From Candidatus Wolfebacteria bacterium GW2011_GWE2_44_13 (GTDB taxonomy: Bacteria; Patescibacteria; Paceibacteria; UBA6257; UBA9933), in assembly GCA_001000675.1 (NCBI GenBank), contig LCHW01000001.1, positions 470,686-534,685 on the forward strand: DNA of 64,000 nucleotides. The letters are read 5' to 3'. The position numbers were made by a program, and so were the translations under genes. Positions 7,516-16,208 of this stretch are shown here, one piece after another (positions within the stretch are counted from its first letter, which is position 1; every line of letters starts with the position of its first letter). A model generated the notes under the pieces. It searched no databases. It saw only the letters and a list, made by a program, of their open reading frames with translations, and was not told the DNA's origin.

Positions 7516-9300
7516 TTATTTGCCCTTTGCTGATTTGTTTCGATCAGTTTCGTTTAAATATTTTTTGCGTAATCGAATGCTCTTCGGAGTAACTTCGAGA
7601 TATTCATCTTCAGCCATTACTTCGAGGCCGCGTTCTAATGATACGGTAAGTGGTGGAATTAGTTGGATAGCTTCATCAGCTCGTGACGAACGCATGTTTG
7701 TGAGCTGCTTACCCTTGATTGGGTTAACGGTCATGTCTTGTCCCTTTGCAGTATTGCCAATGACCATACCTTCGTACACTTCAGTGTTGGCATCGATAAA
7801 GAGTGTGCCGCGTTCCTGTAAGTTTGCGAGCGAGAACGCAAGCGCCTTACCCGCTACCATGGAAATCATAGACCCTAATTCTGTCTTTACGATTTCTCCT
7901 GCAAATGGGCGAAATCCGATGAACCGGCTACATAAAATTCCTTCGCCGCGCGTATCAATTGTAAACTGTCCGCGATAGCCAAGTAGTCCTCGTGTAGGAA
8001 TCTCGAACAAGACGCGCGTGTAGCTTTCGATCTGCTTCATTTGCGTCATAATACCGCGACGCTTTCCGAGTGTTTCGATAACAACACCAGCCATTTTTTC
8101 TGGTACGTCAATAACAACCTCTTCGTATGGTTCCATTTTCTTCCCATCCTCTTCTCGCATAATAACCTGTGGCTGCGATACTTGCAGCTCGTACCCTTCG
8201 CGACGCATGTTTTCCAAAAGAATTGCGATGTGCATTTCTCCACGACCGTATACCTTAAAGGTATCTCCGCCAGAAAAATCTACTTTTAAGCCGACGTTAA
8301 CTTCAAGCTCCTTTTCTAGGCGCTCTTTAATCTGTCGTGTTGTTACAAATTTACCTTCTTTTCCTGCAAATGGAGAATCGTTTACCAAGAAGTTTAGCGA
8401 GATTGTAGGCTCATCAATTGCGATTGCTGGCAGTGCTTCTTGGTCTGCACTTACACACAATGTTTCGCCAATGTCGATGTTTGGTAACCCTGCAATCATA
8501 ACAATATCACCTGAGCTTACTGATAGTGAATCGATGCGCTCCAGGCCTTTAAAGGTGAAGAGTTTTGTAATTTTACCGGTGCGTGTTTCACCTGTTGGCT
8601 TTTTGATAATGAGCGTATCGCCCACTTTTGTTGTTCCTTCATAGACACGTGCGATCGCAAGTCGACCCAAGAAATTGTCATACGCCAAGTTAAATGGCTG
8701 TGCACGAAAAGGTGCATCATCACGCATATGGCTTGGCTGAACTTCGTCAATGATTACGTCTAATAATGGGGTCAGATCTTTTGAATCATCAGTCAAGTTC
8801 TTTTTTGCAATACCTTCGCGCCCGATTGCATAGACAGTGGTAAAGTTCAGCTGCTCATCGGTTGCTCCTAAGTCCATAAATAATTCAAGAACCATCTCAT
8901 GTGCTTCTTCTGGATTTGCGGCTGGCTTGTCGATTTTATTGATAATAACAATCGGCTTTAATCCGAGCTCGAGCGACTTCTTCAATACGAATCGTGTCTG
9001 TGGCATTGGGCCTTCTTGTGCATCAACAACCAATAATACGGAGTCAATGGAGCGTAATACGCGCTCTACTTCAGATCCGAAATCGGCGTGTCCTGGGGTA
9101 TCCACAATATTGACCTTTGTACCTTTGTACATGATCGATGCATTTTTTGCATAGATAGTAATACCACGCTCTTTTTCAAGCGTGTTGCTGTCCATGCTTA
9201 CTCCTTCAACAGCGGCTCCTGTTTGTTTTAGGATTGCGTCGGTGAGTGTTGTTTTGCCGTGGTCTACGTGTGCGATAATCGCAATATTGCGGATTTCCAT
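7516..9300 (-). CDS. typA: Ribosome-associated translational GTPase TypA/BipA
   Basis: The 594-residue GTPase acts on 50S ribosome assembly and stress or cold adaptation. It starts at the ATG at 9300 (MEIRNIAIIAHVDHGKTTL). An in-frame extension upstream to 9402 lacks homology. The G motifs are AHVDHGKTTL, RGITI, DTPGHADFG and NKIDKPAA. EF-G-like domains follow, with the BipA-specific C-terminal part (RGLLGYRGQFTIDTRGEG). The length is normal for the family. A TATAAT lies about 43 nt upstream of the ATG, with a short GCCC/GGGC hairpin and a T-run just before the start codon. Confidence 0.97.
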   Translation of the reverse strand: MEIRNIAIIAHVDHGKTTLTDAILKQTGAAVEGVSMDSNTLEKERGITIYAKNASIMYKGTKVNIVDTPGHADFGSEVERVLRSIDSVLLVVDAQEGPMPQTRFVLKKSLELGLKPIVIINKIDKPAANPEEAHEMVLELFMDLGATDEQLNFTTVYAIGREGIAKKNLTDDSKDLTPLLDVIIDEVQPSHMRDDAPFRAQPFNLAYDNFLGRLAIARVYEGTTKVGDTLIIKKPTGETRTGKITKLFTFKGLERIDSLSVSSGDIVMIAGLPNIDIGETLCVSADQEALPAIAIDEPTISLNFLVNDSPFAGKEGKFVTTRQIKERLEKELEVNVGLKVDFSGGDTFKVYGRGEMHIAILLENMRREGYELQVSQPQVIMREEDGKKMEPYEEVVIDVPEKMAGVVIETLGKRRGIMTQMKQIESYTRVLFEIPTRGLLGYRGQFTIDTRGEGILCSRFIGFRPFAGEIVKTELGSMISMVAGKALAFSLANLQERGTLFIDANTEVYEGMVIGNTAKGQDMTVNPIKGKQLTNMRSSRADEAIQLIPPLTVSLERGLEVMAEDEYLEVTPKSIRLRKKYLNETDRNKSAKGK

Positions 9301-9800
9301 ATAAAAAAGCCCTTTGGGGCAGTATCTATTAATTGAGTTACCATTATAACGTAAAGGTTGAAAATTGTCCAGCCTTTTTAAGGCTTCCGAAATACTTCCC
9401 AATGTTTGTCATTCCCGTGCAGACGGGAATCCAGGCTTTCGTACTTTTTCAAAAAAGTACGTCCGTCGGATTCGAAAAGGAAGGATCAAATCCGACAGCC
9501 CGGCACGTTGCACGCTTGCTCCGCTCGCTAGCAACGCCAAGGCTCAAAACTGTGAACTCGCTCCTGCGCACCGCTCAAACAACCCAGTTTTTGAGGAAAT
9601 TTTTTTCGCCTATTTTATCCGTCATTTTTACGGATGCTTGGGGAATACGAATTAATGCGCCCTTAATCCGAAATATTTTCATGTTCGTAGATGCAAAATA
9701 CATTCTCTGTCATTCCCGTCCTTCGACACTCAGAGCGCATAATAAAAAAAAGCCGCTCGTATAGAGCGGCTGTTATAGTGAAAGACTATTTACGAGGATT
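9301..9800. other. 500-nt intergenic region with dispersed-repeat remnants
   Basis: No credible gene is present. It holds an inverted repeat at 9409-9436 (GTCATTCCCGTGCAGACGGG followed by AATCCAGG), a second copy of the GTCATTCCCG end at 9709-9720, and between them GC-richer sequence unlike its surroundings with short palindromes. The same GTCATTCCC end recurs at 33732 and, inverted, at 54861-54869. A remnant of a non-coding mobile or dispersed element is the likeliest reading. The two open frames here (up to 143 codons) have no start signal or recognisable product. Confidence 0.5.
9743..9771 (-). terminator. Terminator of the DUF5680-like gene
   Basis: A 7-bp GCCGCTC/GAGCGGC stem (9752-9758 with 9764-9770) is followed on the minus strand by eight U. 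It lies 30 nt past the stop at 9801. Confidence 0.85.
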
Positions 9801-10289
9801 CTAGATAAGGCTTCCTCCCCAGTATTCGTGATAGCCAAGTACTCGGCCCGTTTCGATGCTTTTAATTACTTCATACCCCCTCATCTCGCGAAAAGACGCA
9901 CTCGTGCAATTATTGATATACAATAGATCACCTTCTTCGCAAGATTGCGGGCCACGACACCCCACGGAACTGCCTGTCGTATATGCCTTCGTGAGAGCAG
10001 CCTTTAAAAATGAGATAACCTTCTTTGGATACGACCCTCCGTACGACATTAGCCAAATTGGCTTACCCTTGTAGAATATCGTTGTTGTTCCGACTGAGTA
10101 AGTCGATCGAGGCATTGTGTAGTAGCGATCTACTACCGTGAAGCCTTCTTCGATACATGTAATCGTCGTATACCCATCAGTTGTCTTAATCTTGGGTACG
10201 CCATCGCCCTCTTCGCTTGCATATCCAGACAGCATTGCAGCGATGAAAGCCTTTTTTGCCCAATCTAATATCTCATTTCGTTTGTCCAT
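9801..10289 (-). CDS. DUF5680-like domain protein
   Basis: The 162-residue soluble protein has features I associate with DUF5680: an N-terminal helix with AKKAFIAAMLSGYASEEGDG, then GFTVVDRYY, TTTIFYKGKPIWLMSYGG, CRGPQ and a C-terminal GYHEYWGGSLI. The function of the domain is unknown, and it is often fused to an HTH that is missing here. Signals are complete: TTGACA (10360-10365), 16-nt spacer, TATGCT (10338-10343), an AGAGGGA ribosome site 8 nt before the ATG, and its own terminator. It belongs to the Shine-Dalgarno-led cassette class in this window. Confidence 0.7.
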   Translation of the reverse strand: MDKRNEILDWAKKAFIAAMLSGYASEEGDGVPKIKTTDGYTTITCIEEGFTVVDRYYTMPRSTYSVGTTTIFYKGKPIWLMSYGGSYPKKVISFLKAALTKAYTTGSSVGCRGPQSCEEGDLLYINNCTSASFREMRGYEVIKSIETGRVLGYHEYWGGSLI

Positions 10290-10337
10290 TACTAGTCCCT
10301 CTCTTATTTTTTGGTTGGATTTAAATTAGCTAAAAAT

Positions 10338-10365
10338 AGCATACCTTTTCTTGTTATTTTGTCAA
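10338..10365 (-). promoter_or_regulatory. Sigma-70-type promoter of the DUF5680-like gene
   Basis: Read on the minus strand: TTGACA, 16 nt, TATGCT. It gives a leader of about 45 nt carrying the Shine-Dalgarno. Confidence 0.7.
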
Positions 10366-10400
10366 ACAAAAAACCGCCGGAAAATCCGGCGGATCTTTTT
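10366..10400 (-). terminator. Terminator of the DoxX gene
   Basis: The stem CCGCCGG/CCGGCGG (10374-10380 with 10386-10392) has a 5-nt loop and six U on the minus strand. It directly abuts the DoxX stop. Confidence 0.85.
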
Positions 10401-10876
10401 TATTTACACCAAAGGCACTTTTTCCATTTCGCAGGAATCATTTTTGAACGTTCGATCATGCCATCGATTCCCCAGTTACTACCCGCATTAAATACCATTA
10501 AAACGATGAAGCCGGTAATATAGACAATGTGTTCGTCCACGATGTACGAATGCTCCCCTACGTACGGGAACTTGAGGATTGGAATATAGTACAACGCCAT
10601 CATTATTGCGCCAAGAAGCGATGCTGCTCGTGTAGCGAACCCAAGCAGTAATGTTGCGCCGATGAGGAAAAGTCCCCATTCATTCAAGAAATCGACCCAT
10701 ACAATGTTTTGCGGTGCTCCGAGCCACTGATAGAATCCTGACATAAACTGCGCCCCTTTAAGATACCCGGCTGACGTCCATGCTGCGTTCATGAGCTTAG
10801 CGATGCCGGCGTAGAGAAACAAAAACCCAAGAGAAACACGCAAAAGAAGCAATGCTATTTTTTGTGATTTTGTCAT
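10400..10876 (-). CDS. DoxX-family membrane protein
   Basis: The 158-residue protein has four predicted TM helices. The DoxX signature at the N-terminus is LLLRVSLGFLFLYAGIAKL, followed by FLIGATLLLGFATRAASLLGA and a C-terminal helix HIVYITGFIVLMVFNAG. DoxX/DoxD relatives include a thiosulfate:quinone oxidoreductase subunit and poorly characterised redox-linked membrane proteins, so the exact role is not determinable here. The C-terminus adds a basic tail with two Cys (KKCLWCK). TATACT ends 9 nt before the ATG, so the transcript is predicted to be nearly leaderless. Confidence 0.82.
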   Translation of the reverse strand: MTKSQKIALLLLRVSLGFLFLYAGIAKLMNAAWTSAGYLKGAQFMSGFYQWLGAPQNIVWVDFLNEWGLFLIGATLLLGFATRAASLLGAIMMALYYIPILKFPYVGEHSYIVDEHIVYITGFIVLMVFNAGSNWGIDGMIERSKMIPAKWKKCLWCK

Positions 10877-10926
10877 AGTGATATTAGTATACCACTTCTA
10901 CTCTATTTTATGTACTGCGCAACAAC

Positions 10927-13914
10927 TTACTGCATCATATCGCGCAGCGCACAATATTCACATTCTGCATCGTCGCACCGCTTCTCCCAAAAGATGCCGT
11001 CGAGAATCTCTTGCCCTACTCGTTTAATTTCTTCTTCGAGCGCTGTAAGCTCTTCAGGTACTATCTCAAACATCTCCTTGCGATATACTCCCCTTTCGTT
11101 TGGTTCTATAAAATCAATATCGCCTGAGAGCATTCGATATTTGCCGTCCTCATGGCGATCGAGTAGTAGCTTATAAAATATCAATTGGCGTTTAATGTTG
11201 CCCTCTGACGCTTGTGTGTTTCCTTCAATATCGTTACGCGATTTTGGTTTTCCTGTTTTGTAATCGACTACGTTTACTTCGTTACCCGCACCGATAAATT
11301 CTATCTTATCGATTTTTCCCGTTAATCGAATTTCTGGCGTTAGCATGATTCCGTTCACCGCAAATTCGGTCAATGCGTTTATTCGCCATGCACCTTTGTA
11401 GGTGTCGTAATATCCACCTAGCGCTTTTAAGCCCTTTGCGAGCGATTCCTCGTACTCACTTTTTACGAGCGGTTGTCGTGTAAGATAGTACGTAAATTTA
11501 TCCAACAAGAATTGTTTGTCCACCTCGCGCTCTTTTATGGTGTCAAAGAAATCTTTTAACGCACTATGGATCGCGATCCCATACATTTGATGCTTGCTGG
11601 GTGCCTTGGGGATGCGAAGCAGGTTTGTATAAAAATATTTCCATGGACATTCGAGGTAGTTATTCAACGCGGTAACAGAAAATCCATTGCGCAAAAATAA
11701 TTCTCGGATGTATTCCTTATCTTTGATATCAACGCCACTTAACATGCGCGGCGCAAATAATAATTCTTTTTGTGCGCCTAACTCCGCCTCGTATGGTGCG
11801 GCATCCGCTTGTGTAAGCAAATCCTCTCGCAACTCTCCGATAAATTGTGACGGGAGCTGTGCGCGGCCGTTACTATTTATTGCCGCATAGGTAATAACGA
11901 TTTCTTTCTTTGCTCGCGTTAACGCAACGTAAAAGAGTCTTCGCTCGTCTGCGTTTTCGTCCTCCTCCTCTGTGAAATCACTCCCTGCGAGTGAGAATAG
12001 TCGCTTTGGTAGCTCAAATCCGGTCTTTTTGCGTTTATTACCCCAATGGCCATCAAATGCATTAATAATATATACGTATTCAAATTCAAGCCCTTTTGAT
12101 TTGTGTGCGGTCATTAAACGTACTTTGCCTGAGCCATGCCCGGCTATACTTTTCTTGATGCGAATGTTGTGCGTTTTTAATGTTTCGATATACGCAAAGA
12201 AATCAGCGAGGCCATATTCTCGATGCGCTTCGATTAACTTCTTAATCTCTTCGAACAGCCCACCCACAACCTCTATTTTTTCTACAGGATTTTCACTTGC
12301 CAATATATGCCCTAAAAATCCTGACTCTCGCATAACAATTTCGAACAGTTCGGCTAATCCTTTATTGCGACTCACCACACTCCATTGCGCAATTTTCCCA
12401 TACCATGCGTTAATAATCTGGGGCTTTTCGAGCTTAAGGTCGGGAGTCTGTAAGACGTCTAACGAGCGCGCTACTTCATACACTGACACTTTGCTTCGAT
12501 TTGCATAATCCATGACCTTATACAGATCAAGTGGATCAATACCTAAAAAGTCCACATGCATTGCTTCAATAAAAGACTCCTGTGAACCGAACTCATTCAC
12601 TGCGCGCAATAGCATGAGTAATTTTCGAATATCCTCGTCCTCTAAAATATCCTGATCGGATGAAACCGTAAAAGGTATCTGCATTTTTTGCAGCATGTCC
12701 GCAATCGGATCCATATCTCGGTTATTTCTGTATAGCACCGCAATCTCATCTGCTGCAACTCCAGCGGCAATATGATTTGCAATATCTTTTGCAATAAGAT
12801 AACGCTCCACCTGCTCATCGGCGCAATTAAAAATGCGTATGGGTGCTTCTGTGTGCGCTACATTTGCCTTCAGCTCCTTTTTCCCAGGGATGACATTGTG
12901 CGCCGAATCAAGGATCGTTTGCGTTGATCGATAATTTTCTTCAAGCACAATTAATACAGCCTCTGGATACAGGTTCTTGAAGTAGAGGAAATTTTCAAGC
13001 GATGCTCCTTGAAAACGATAGATTGCCTGCTTTTCGTCACCCACTACAAACAGATTTGGATTGGGATGAAAGTTACACAACAATTCAATAATCTTGTTTT
13101 GTGCGTTGTTTGTATCTTGGTGTTCATCGACAAGAATATACTGATACTGCTCTTGCAGCATTAATAAGAGGTTCTTATTAGTTGTAAGCACCTCAAGCAC
13201 TTCCATGATCATATCACTATAATCATATTTTTTATCGTCAGTTAGTCGTTTTTGATAATAGGCGTATACCAATGCAAGCTCGGCATTTTTTCTGATGCTT
13301 TTGTCGAGCTTCTGATAGTGTCCTTTCATTTTCCCTTTGTGCGCACCCTTGTCGTGATAAAGGTCTTCGATGTGCTCAAATCGTTCGCGCTCTTTGTCCA
13401 CCTCCTGCGTGAATCTATCAGCACTAACGCCTTCGCGTTTCAGTTCATTAATGGCCATTAAGATGGCGCCTAAATAATGCAATGTATCGCCAAAAGGTCG
13501 CAACTCAGCGAGCGGGATTGTTTCGATTGCATCTTCAAGAATGCGAATCTGATCGACATCGGTAATGTTTTCCGAACCAATGATACGGGGAAATTCTTCT
13601 GGGTAGTCTTTTATAACATCGTTACAGAATCCGTGAAATGTATTGATGGCTACGGAATATGCTGGCCCTCCGATAAGATCCATAAGCCGACGGCGCATAG
13701 AAGCAACGCCCGATTCTGTAAACGTCAACGCTAATACGCTACTCGGCTCCATATCGGTTGTGCGCAAAATATTCGCAATGCGTAGGGTAAGAATTTGCGT
13801 CTTGCCTGTCCCAGGGCCTGCAATAACCATAACGGGTCCTTCTATGGTGTCTACGGCGGTTTTTTGTTGCGGATTGAGTTTAGCGTATGCGTTTTTGAAT
13901 GCTTCGTTCGTCAT
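10927..13914 (-). CDS. UvrD/Rep-type helicase fused to an Fe-S PD-(D/E)XK nuclease
   Basis: The 995-residue ATP-dependent 3'-5' helicase carries motif I GPGTGKTQ (about residue 33), motif II VDEHQDTNN, motif III VGDEKQAIYRFQGA, motif IV ENYRSTQTI, motif V TAHKSKGLEFEYVYI and motif VI LFYVALTRAKKE. After the helicase core comes a RecB/AddB-like nuclease domain with VVDYKTGKP (about residue 883). One Cys at ECPWKYFY (about 755) plus a C-terminal C-x4-C-x2-C cluster (about 975-985) resemble the 4Fe-4S-stapled nucleases of AddB. The likely role is double-strand-break end processing. The -10 TATGAT ends 9 nt before the ATG. Confidence 0.92.
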   Translation of the reverse strand: MTNEAFKNAYAKLNPQQKTAVDTIEGPVMVIAGPGTGKTQILTLRIANILRTTDMEPSSVLALTFTESGVASMRRRLMDLIGGPAYSVAINTFHGFCNDVIKDYPEEFPRIIGSENITDVDQIRILEDAIETIPLAELRPFGDTLHYLGAILMAINELKREGVSADRFTQEVDKERERFEHIEDLYHDKGAHKGKMKGHYQKLDKSIRKNAELALVYAYYQKRLTDDKKYDYSDMIMEVLEVLTTNKNLLLMLQEQYQYILVDEHQDTNNAQNKIIELLCNFHPNPNLFVVGDEKQAIYRFQGASLENFLYFKNLYPEAVLIVLEENYRSTQTILDSAHNVIPGKKELKANVAHTEAPIRIFNCADEQVERYLIAKDIANHIAAGVAADEIAVLYRNNRDMDPIADMLQKMQIPFTVSSDQDILEDEDIRKLLMLLRAVNEFGSQESFIEAMHVDFLGIDPLDLYKVMDYANRSKVSVYEVARSLDVLQTPDLKLEKPQIINAWYGKIAQWSVVSRNKGLAELFEIVMRESGFLGHILASENPVEKIEVVGGLFEEIKKLIEAHREYGLADFFAYIETLKTHNIRIKKSIAGHGSGKVRLMTAHKSKGLEFEYVYIINAFDGHWGNKRKKTGFELPKRLFSLAGSDFTEEEDENADERRLFYVALTRAKKEIVITYAAINSNGRAQLPSQFIGELREDLLTQADAAPYEAELGAQKELLFAPRMLSGVDIKDKEYIRELFLRNGFSVTALNNYLECPWKYFYTNLLRIPKAPSKHQMYGIAIHSALKDFFDTIKEREVDKQFLLDKFTYYLTRQPLVKSEYEESLAKGLKALGGYYDTYKGAWRINALTEFAVNGIMLTPEIRLTGKIDKIEFIGAGNEVNVVDYKTGKPKSRNDIEGNTQASEGNIKRQLIFYKLLLDRHEDGKYRMLSGDIDFIEPNERGVYRKEMFEIVPEELTALEEEIKRVGQEILDGIFWEKRCDDAECEYCALRDMMQ

Positions 13915-13934
13915 ATTCTTACTATCATACCATA

Positions 13935-13964
13935 AAAAATGACCGCGATTAAACGGTCATTTTG
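13935..13964 (-). terminator. Terminator overlapping the stop of the gene at 13957
   Basis: The stem AAAATGACCG/CGGTCATTTT includes the TGA stop codon of the upstream gene and is followed by six U. The helicase -10 box begins immediately after. Confidence 0.7.
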
Positions 13965-14424
13965 CCTCCTTAATTGCCATCTCTTGTATGCCTTCGTCTA
14001 CTTTTGTTTCAATGCGACGTTCCCATTCTAATCGGCGCTCAAACCCGCTCTTTTCTACGCGATCTGAAATGCGCCAAATGCCTTTGTATATTTTTTGAAT
14101 CTCACTAAGGAGTTCTGGCATTGTATGCTTTGTTGCAACCAATATCGATTTCTTTGTTTTAAAGAATCGCCAAATAACTGGATCGATTAAATATGCCTTT
14201 CCTCCATATTCAACGATTAATAAATCATGATGCGCACTTCGATCAATAATACCCTTGATCACATAGATGCGCGCATGGGGAAGCTCGTCGAGAATCCAAT
14301 TTCCAGCAAGGTGTGCTATTTCATCGCAATATTTTTGCGATAACACTGTAAGCGGCTTATCCCCCACCTTTCCTAGGAGTGTGGCCATCATTTTTTGCAC
14401 CTGCTCGATTAGCTCCTTGTTCAT
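13957..14424 (-). CDS. Unrecognised 155-aa protein, possible papain/transglutaminase-like fold
   Basis: The start is set at the ATG at 14424 because TATAAT ends exactly 6 nt upstream, matching the leaderless pattern. A longer reading to 14472 would cover that promoter. The sequence has a Cys on a helix (SQKYCDEIAHLAGNWI) followed by HHDLLIVEYGGKAYLIDP. That order of Cys, His and Asp before a hydrophobic strand recalls transglutaminase/papain-like peptidases, but this is only a resemblance. The C-terminal 50 residues are charged and helical. No signal peptide is present. Confidence 0.65.
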   Translation of the reverse strand: MNKELIEQVQKMMATLLGKVGDKPLTVLSQKYCDEIAHLAGNWILDELPHARIYVIKGIIDRSAHHDLLIVEYGGKAYLIDPVIWRFFKTKKSILVATKHTMPELLSEIQKIYKGIWRISDRVEKSGFERRLEWERRIETKVDEGIQEMAIKEAK

Positions 14425-14459
14425 ATGCAAATTATATACTGTTTCTCTAGGAATGTCAC

Positions 14460-14494
14460 CAAAAAATAACACCCTGACCGAAATCAGGGTGTTT
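14460..14494 (-). terminator. Terminator after the 27-codon ORF
   Basis: The 9-bp stem ACACCCTGA/TCAGGGTGT (14469-14477 with 14484-14492) is followed on the minus strand by a U-rich tract. It lies 25 nt past the short ORF's stop. Confidence 0.8.
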
Positions 14495-14517
14495 GCTGCG
14501 TGAGCAGGGCAACGGGG

Positions 14518-14601
14518 CTACATACACCCGTTACCCGATCGTCGGCAACCTTCTTTACAGCGGGTTACCGGGCGAAGTGCGTAGGTACGGTTTGTCCACA
14601 T
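14518..14601 (-). CDS. 27-aa Cys/Arg-rich small ORF with full expression signals
   Basis: Too short for routine ORF calling. It reads ATG to TAG in 27 codons and is basic (six Arg, one Lys) with three Cys: it begins MWTNRTYALRPV and ends in SGNGCM, with CKEGC between. It has a textbook AGGAGG 9 nt before the ATG, TTGACA-17 nt-TATATT upstream (14664-14669 and 14641-14646 on the complement) and an intrinsic terminator 25 nt downstream. No family is recognised. It could be a small peptide, or the transcript could act mainly as an RNA. It is divergent from obg. Confidence 0.6.
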   Translation of the reverse strand: MWTNRTYALRPVTRCKEGCRRSGNGCM

Positions 14602-14640
14602 GGGGCTCTTCCTCCTTTCTTGGCGATAGGTACTGCGAGG

Positions 14641-14669
14641 AATATATAACAAACTCGTGACCTTGTCAA
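14641..14669 (-). promoter_or_regulatory. Promoter of the 27-codon ORF
   Basis: TTGACA, 17 nt, TATATT on the minus strand. It sits back to back with the obg -10 (TATAGT, 14686-14691) on the plus strand. Confidence 0.75.
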
Positions 14670-14700
14670 TATCTTTGGTATCTGCTATAGTATACCCACT

Positions 14701-15705
14701 ATGTTAATCGATGATGTTGTAATCAAGGTGAGCTCTGGCCGAGGAGGGCGCGGGGCGGTTGCATTTAACAAAAACATGAAGAGCCTCGGACCTGCGGGCG
14801 GAAGCGGCGGTAACGGCGGAGACGTCGTTGTTGAGGCCGCCTCAGATCTTAGCTTATTGAACCAATTTCGCTTCAAGAAAGAGATTTCTGCAGAAAGTGG
14901 CGAACCGGGAAAGCCGCAGTTTAACGATGGGCACACGGGCGTTGATCTTGTCCTCAAGGTGCCGGTCGGTACAATCATCCACAATATGACAACAGGCGCC
15001 GACTACGAACTCGTAAAAATCAACGAGCGTATTGTGATTGCAAAGGGCGGCAAAGGTGGTCGTGGTAACTTCCATTTCAAATCTTCAACCAATACCAGCC
15101 CTGTGCAGTATCAGAATGGTACACCAGGGGAAGAGTTTATGCTGCGCCTTGAGTTAAAGCTTATTGCCGACGTTGGTATTATTGGGCTTCCGAGTGCCGG
15201 TAAATCGAGTCTTCTTAATGAACTTACTAATGCACAAAGCAAGGTTGGAAACTATCCATTTACAACATTAGAGCCAAGCCTTGGTGTTTACTATGAATTG
15301 ATTCTGGCAGACATTCCTGGGCTTATCGAAGGATCAAGTCAAGGAAAAGGATTGGGAGATAAATTCCTTCGCCATATCGAGCGTACGGAAATATTATTCC
15401 ACCTTGTGCCTGCTGATTCTCTCGACCCAGTGCATGATTACGAAATTATTCGTAAAGAACTCGGTGCGCATAACCCCGCGTTGCTTACGAAAAAAGAATA
15501 TTTGTTCTTAAGTAAGAGTGATATGGTTAGCGAGCCGGAACTTGATGCAAAGATTGCGTTACTAAAAAAACTCAATCCGACGGTCATTCCTATCTCGGTG
15601 TACAACTGGGAAAGCCTCGACGCTGTAAAGCGTCTCCTCAATGCAGTAATCAAGGAAAAGCATTACACTACACCAGAAGTAAAAGAAGTTGTTACTGAAG
15701 AATAA
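14701..15705 (+). CDS. obg: Obg family GTPase, short form
   Basis: The 334-residue ribosome-assembly and stress GTPase has the glycine-rich Obg fold at 1-157 (SGRGGRGAVAFNKN, GPAGGSGGNGGDV, KGGKGGRGNFHFKSSTN). The G domain follows: GLPSAGKSSLLNEL, FTTLEPSLGVY, ADIPGLIEG. The G4 motif reads LSKSD where NKxD is usual. The protein ends soon after the G domain, so the C-terminal OCT domain of many Obg proteins is absent. It is one of the few plus-strand genes here. TATAGT ends 9 nt before the ATG with no Shine-Dalgarno. Confidence 0.95.
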   Translation: MLIDDVVIKVSSGRGGRGAVAFNKNMKSLGPAGGSGGNGGDVVVEAASDLSLLNQFRFKKEISAESGEPGKPQFNDGHTGVDLVLKVPVGTIIHNMTTGADYELVKINERIVIAKGGKGGRGNFHFKSSTNTSPVQYQNGTPGEEFMLRLELKLIADVGIIGLPSAGKSSLLNELTNAQSKVGNYPFTTLEPSLGVYYELILADIPGLIEGSSQGKGLGDKFLRHIERTEILFHLVPADSLDPVHDYEIIRKELGAHNPALLTKKEYLFLSKSDMVSEPELDAKIALLKKLNPTVIPISVYNWESLDAVKRLLNAVIKEKHYTTPEVKEVVTEE

Positions 15706-15736
15706 AAAAACAAACCCCTAGGGGTTTGTTTTTTAT
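15702..15736. terminator. Bidirectional terminator between obg and the gene at 15733
   Basis: A near-perfect palindrome (AAAAAACAAACCCCTA pairing with its complement) has U-runs on both strands and lies between convergent genes. Confidence 0.9.
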
Positions 15737-16176
15737 TTACTCAATTCTTTCTGCACATGCCCTAGGATTTCTTCCATGTGTCGTTCACATACGTTCTTTT
15801 TCAAGCGCATCGTCACAAGCTTCTTTGCGGTCACGGGTAAGAGCTGTTCAATCTCTGCGATTACCGGCGAGATGATTGTTATCTGGGTAGGGAGCACTCG
15901 TGTAACAACATCCTTTGCAGTTACTTTAAACTTCGCTACAAACGCCTGCTGGTATAGTTCCTTAGGTGAATTCGAGCTTCCTCCGGTTACCCCTGTTTTT
16001 CCGGTTCTTACCGAAAGGCCTTCTCTATCTGAAAACTTTATTTTCGGCACTCGAAACATTTCAATCTTTTCGATAACGCCATCCCCTGCAAGATAGAACT
16101 CAGCCTCTTGCGTGCCGGTTACAATGAGTAACGCCCTTTCTTTCTTGAATTGTGGAAATTGTTGTGCGATTTTCAT
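15733..16176 (-). CDS. Unrecognised 147-aa protein, possibly eRF1-domain-like
   Basis: The N-terminal half (ALLIVTGTQEAEFYLAGDG then IEKIEMFRVP) resembles the first strand pair of bacterial release-factor-like or host-attachment proteins. The middle carries a Gly/Ser linker and the C-terminal half is helical with a basic segment (MRLKKNVCERHMEEIL). The resemblance is weak and no function is asserted. TATACT ends 8 nt before the ATG. The gene is convergent with obg and followed by their shared terminator. Confidence 0.6.
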   Translation of the reverse strand: MKIAQQFPQFKKERALLIVTGTQEAEFYLAGDGVIEKIEMFRVPKIKFSDREGLSVRTGKTGVTGGSSNSPKELYQQAFVAKFKVTAKDVVTRVLPTQITIISPVIAEIEQLLPVTAKKLVTMRLKKNVCERHMEEILGHVQKELSK

Positions 16177-16208
16177 ATAGCTTCAGTATACTCCATCTCG
16201 CTTATTTA

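Noticed and set aside
9333..9764. 143-codon frame in the typA upstream region
   Set aside because: Runs through dispersed-repeat sequence and palindromes, with no ribosome site or family resemblance.
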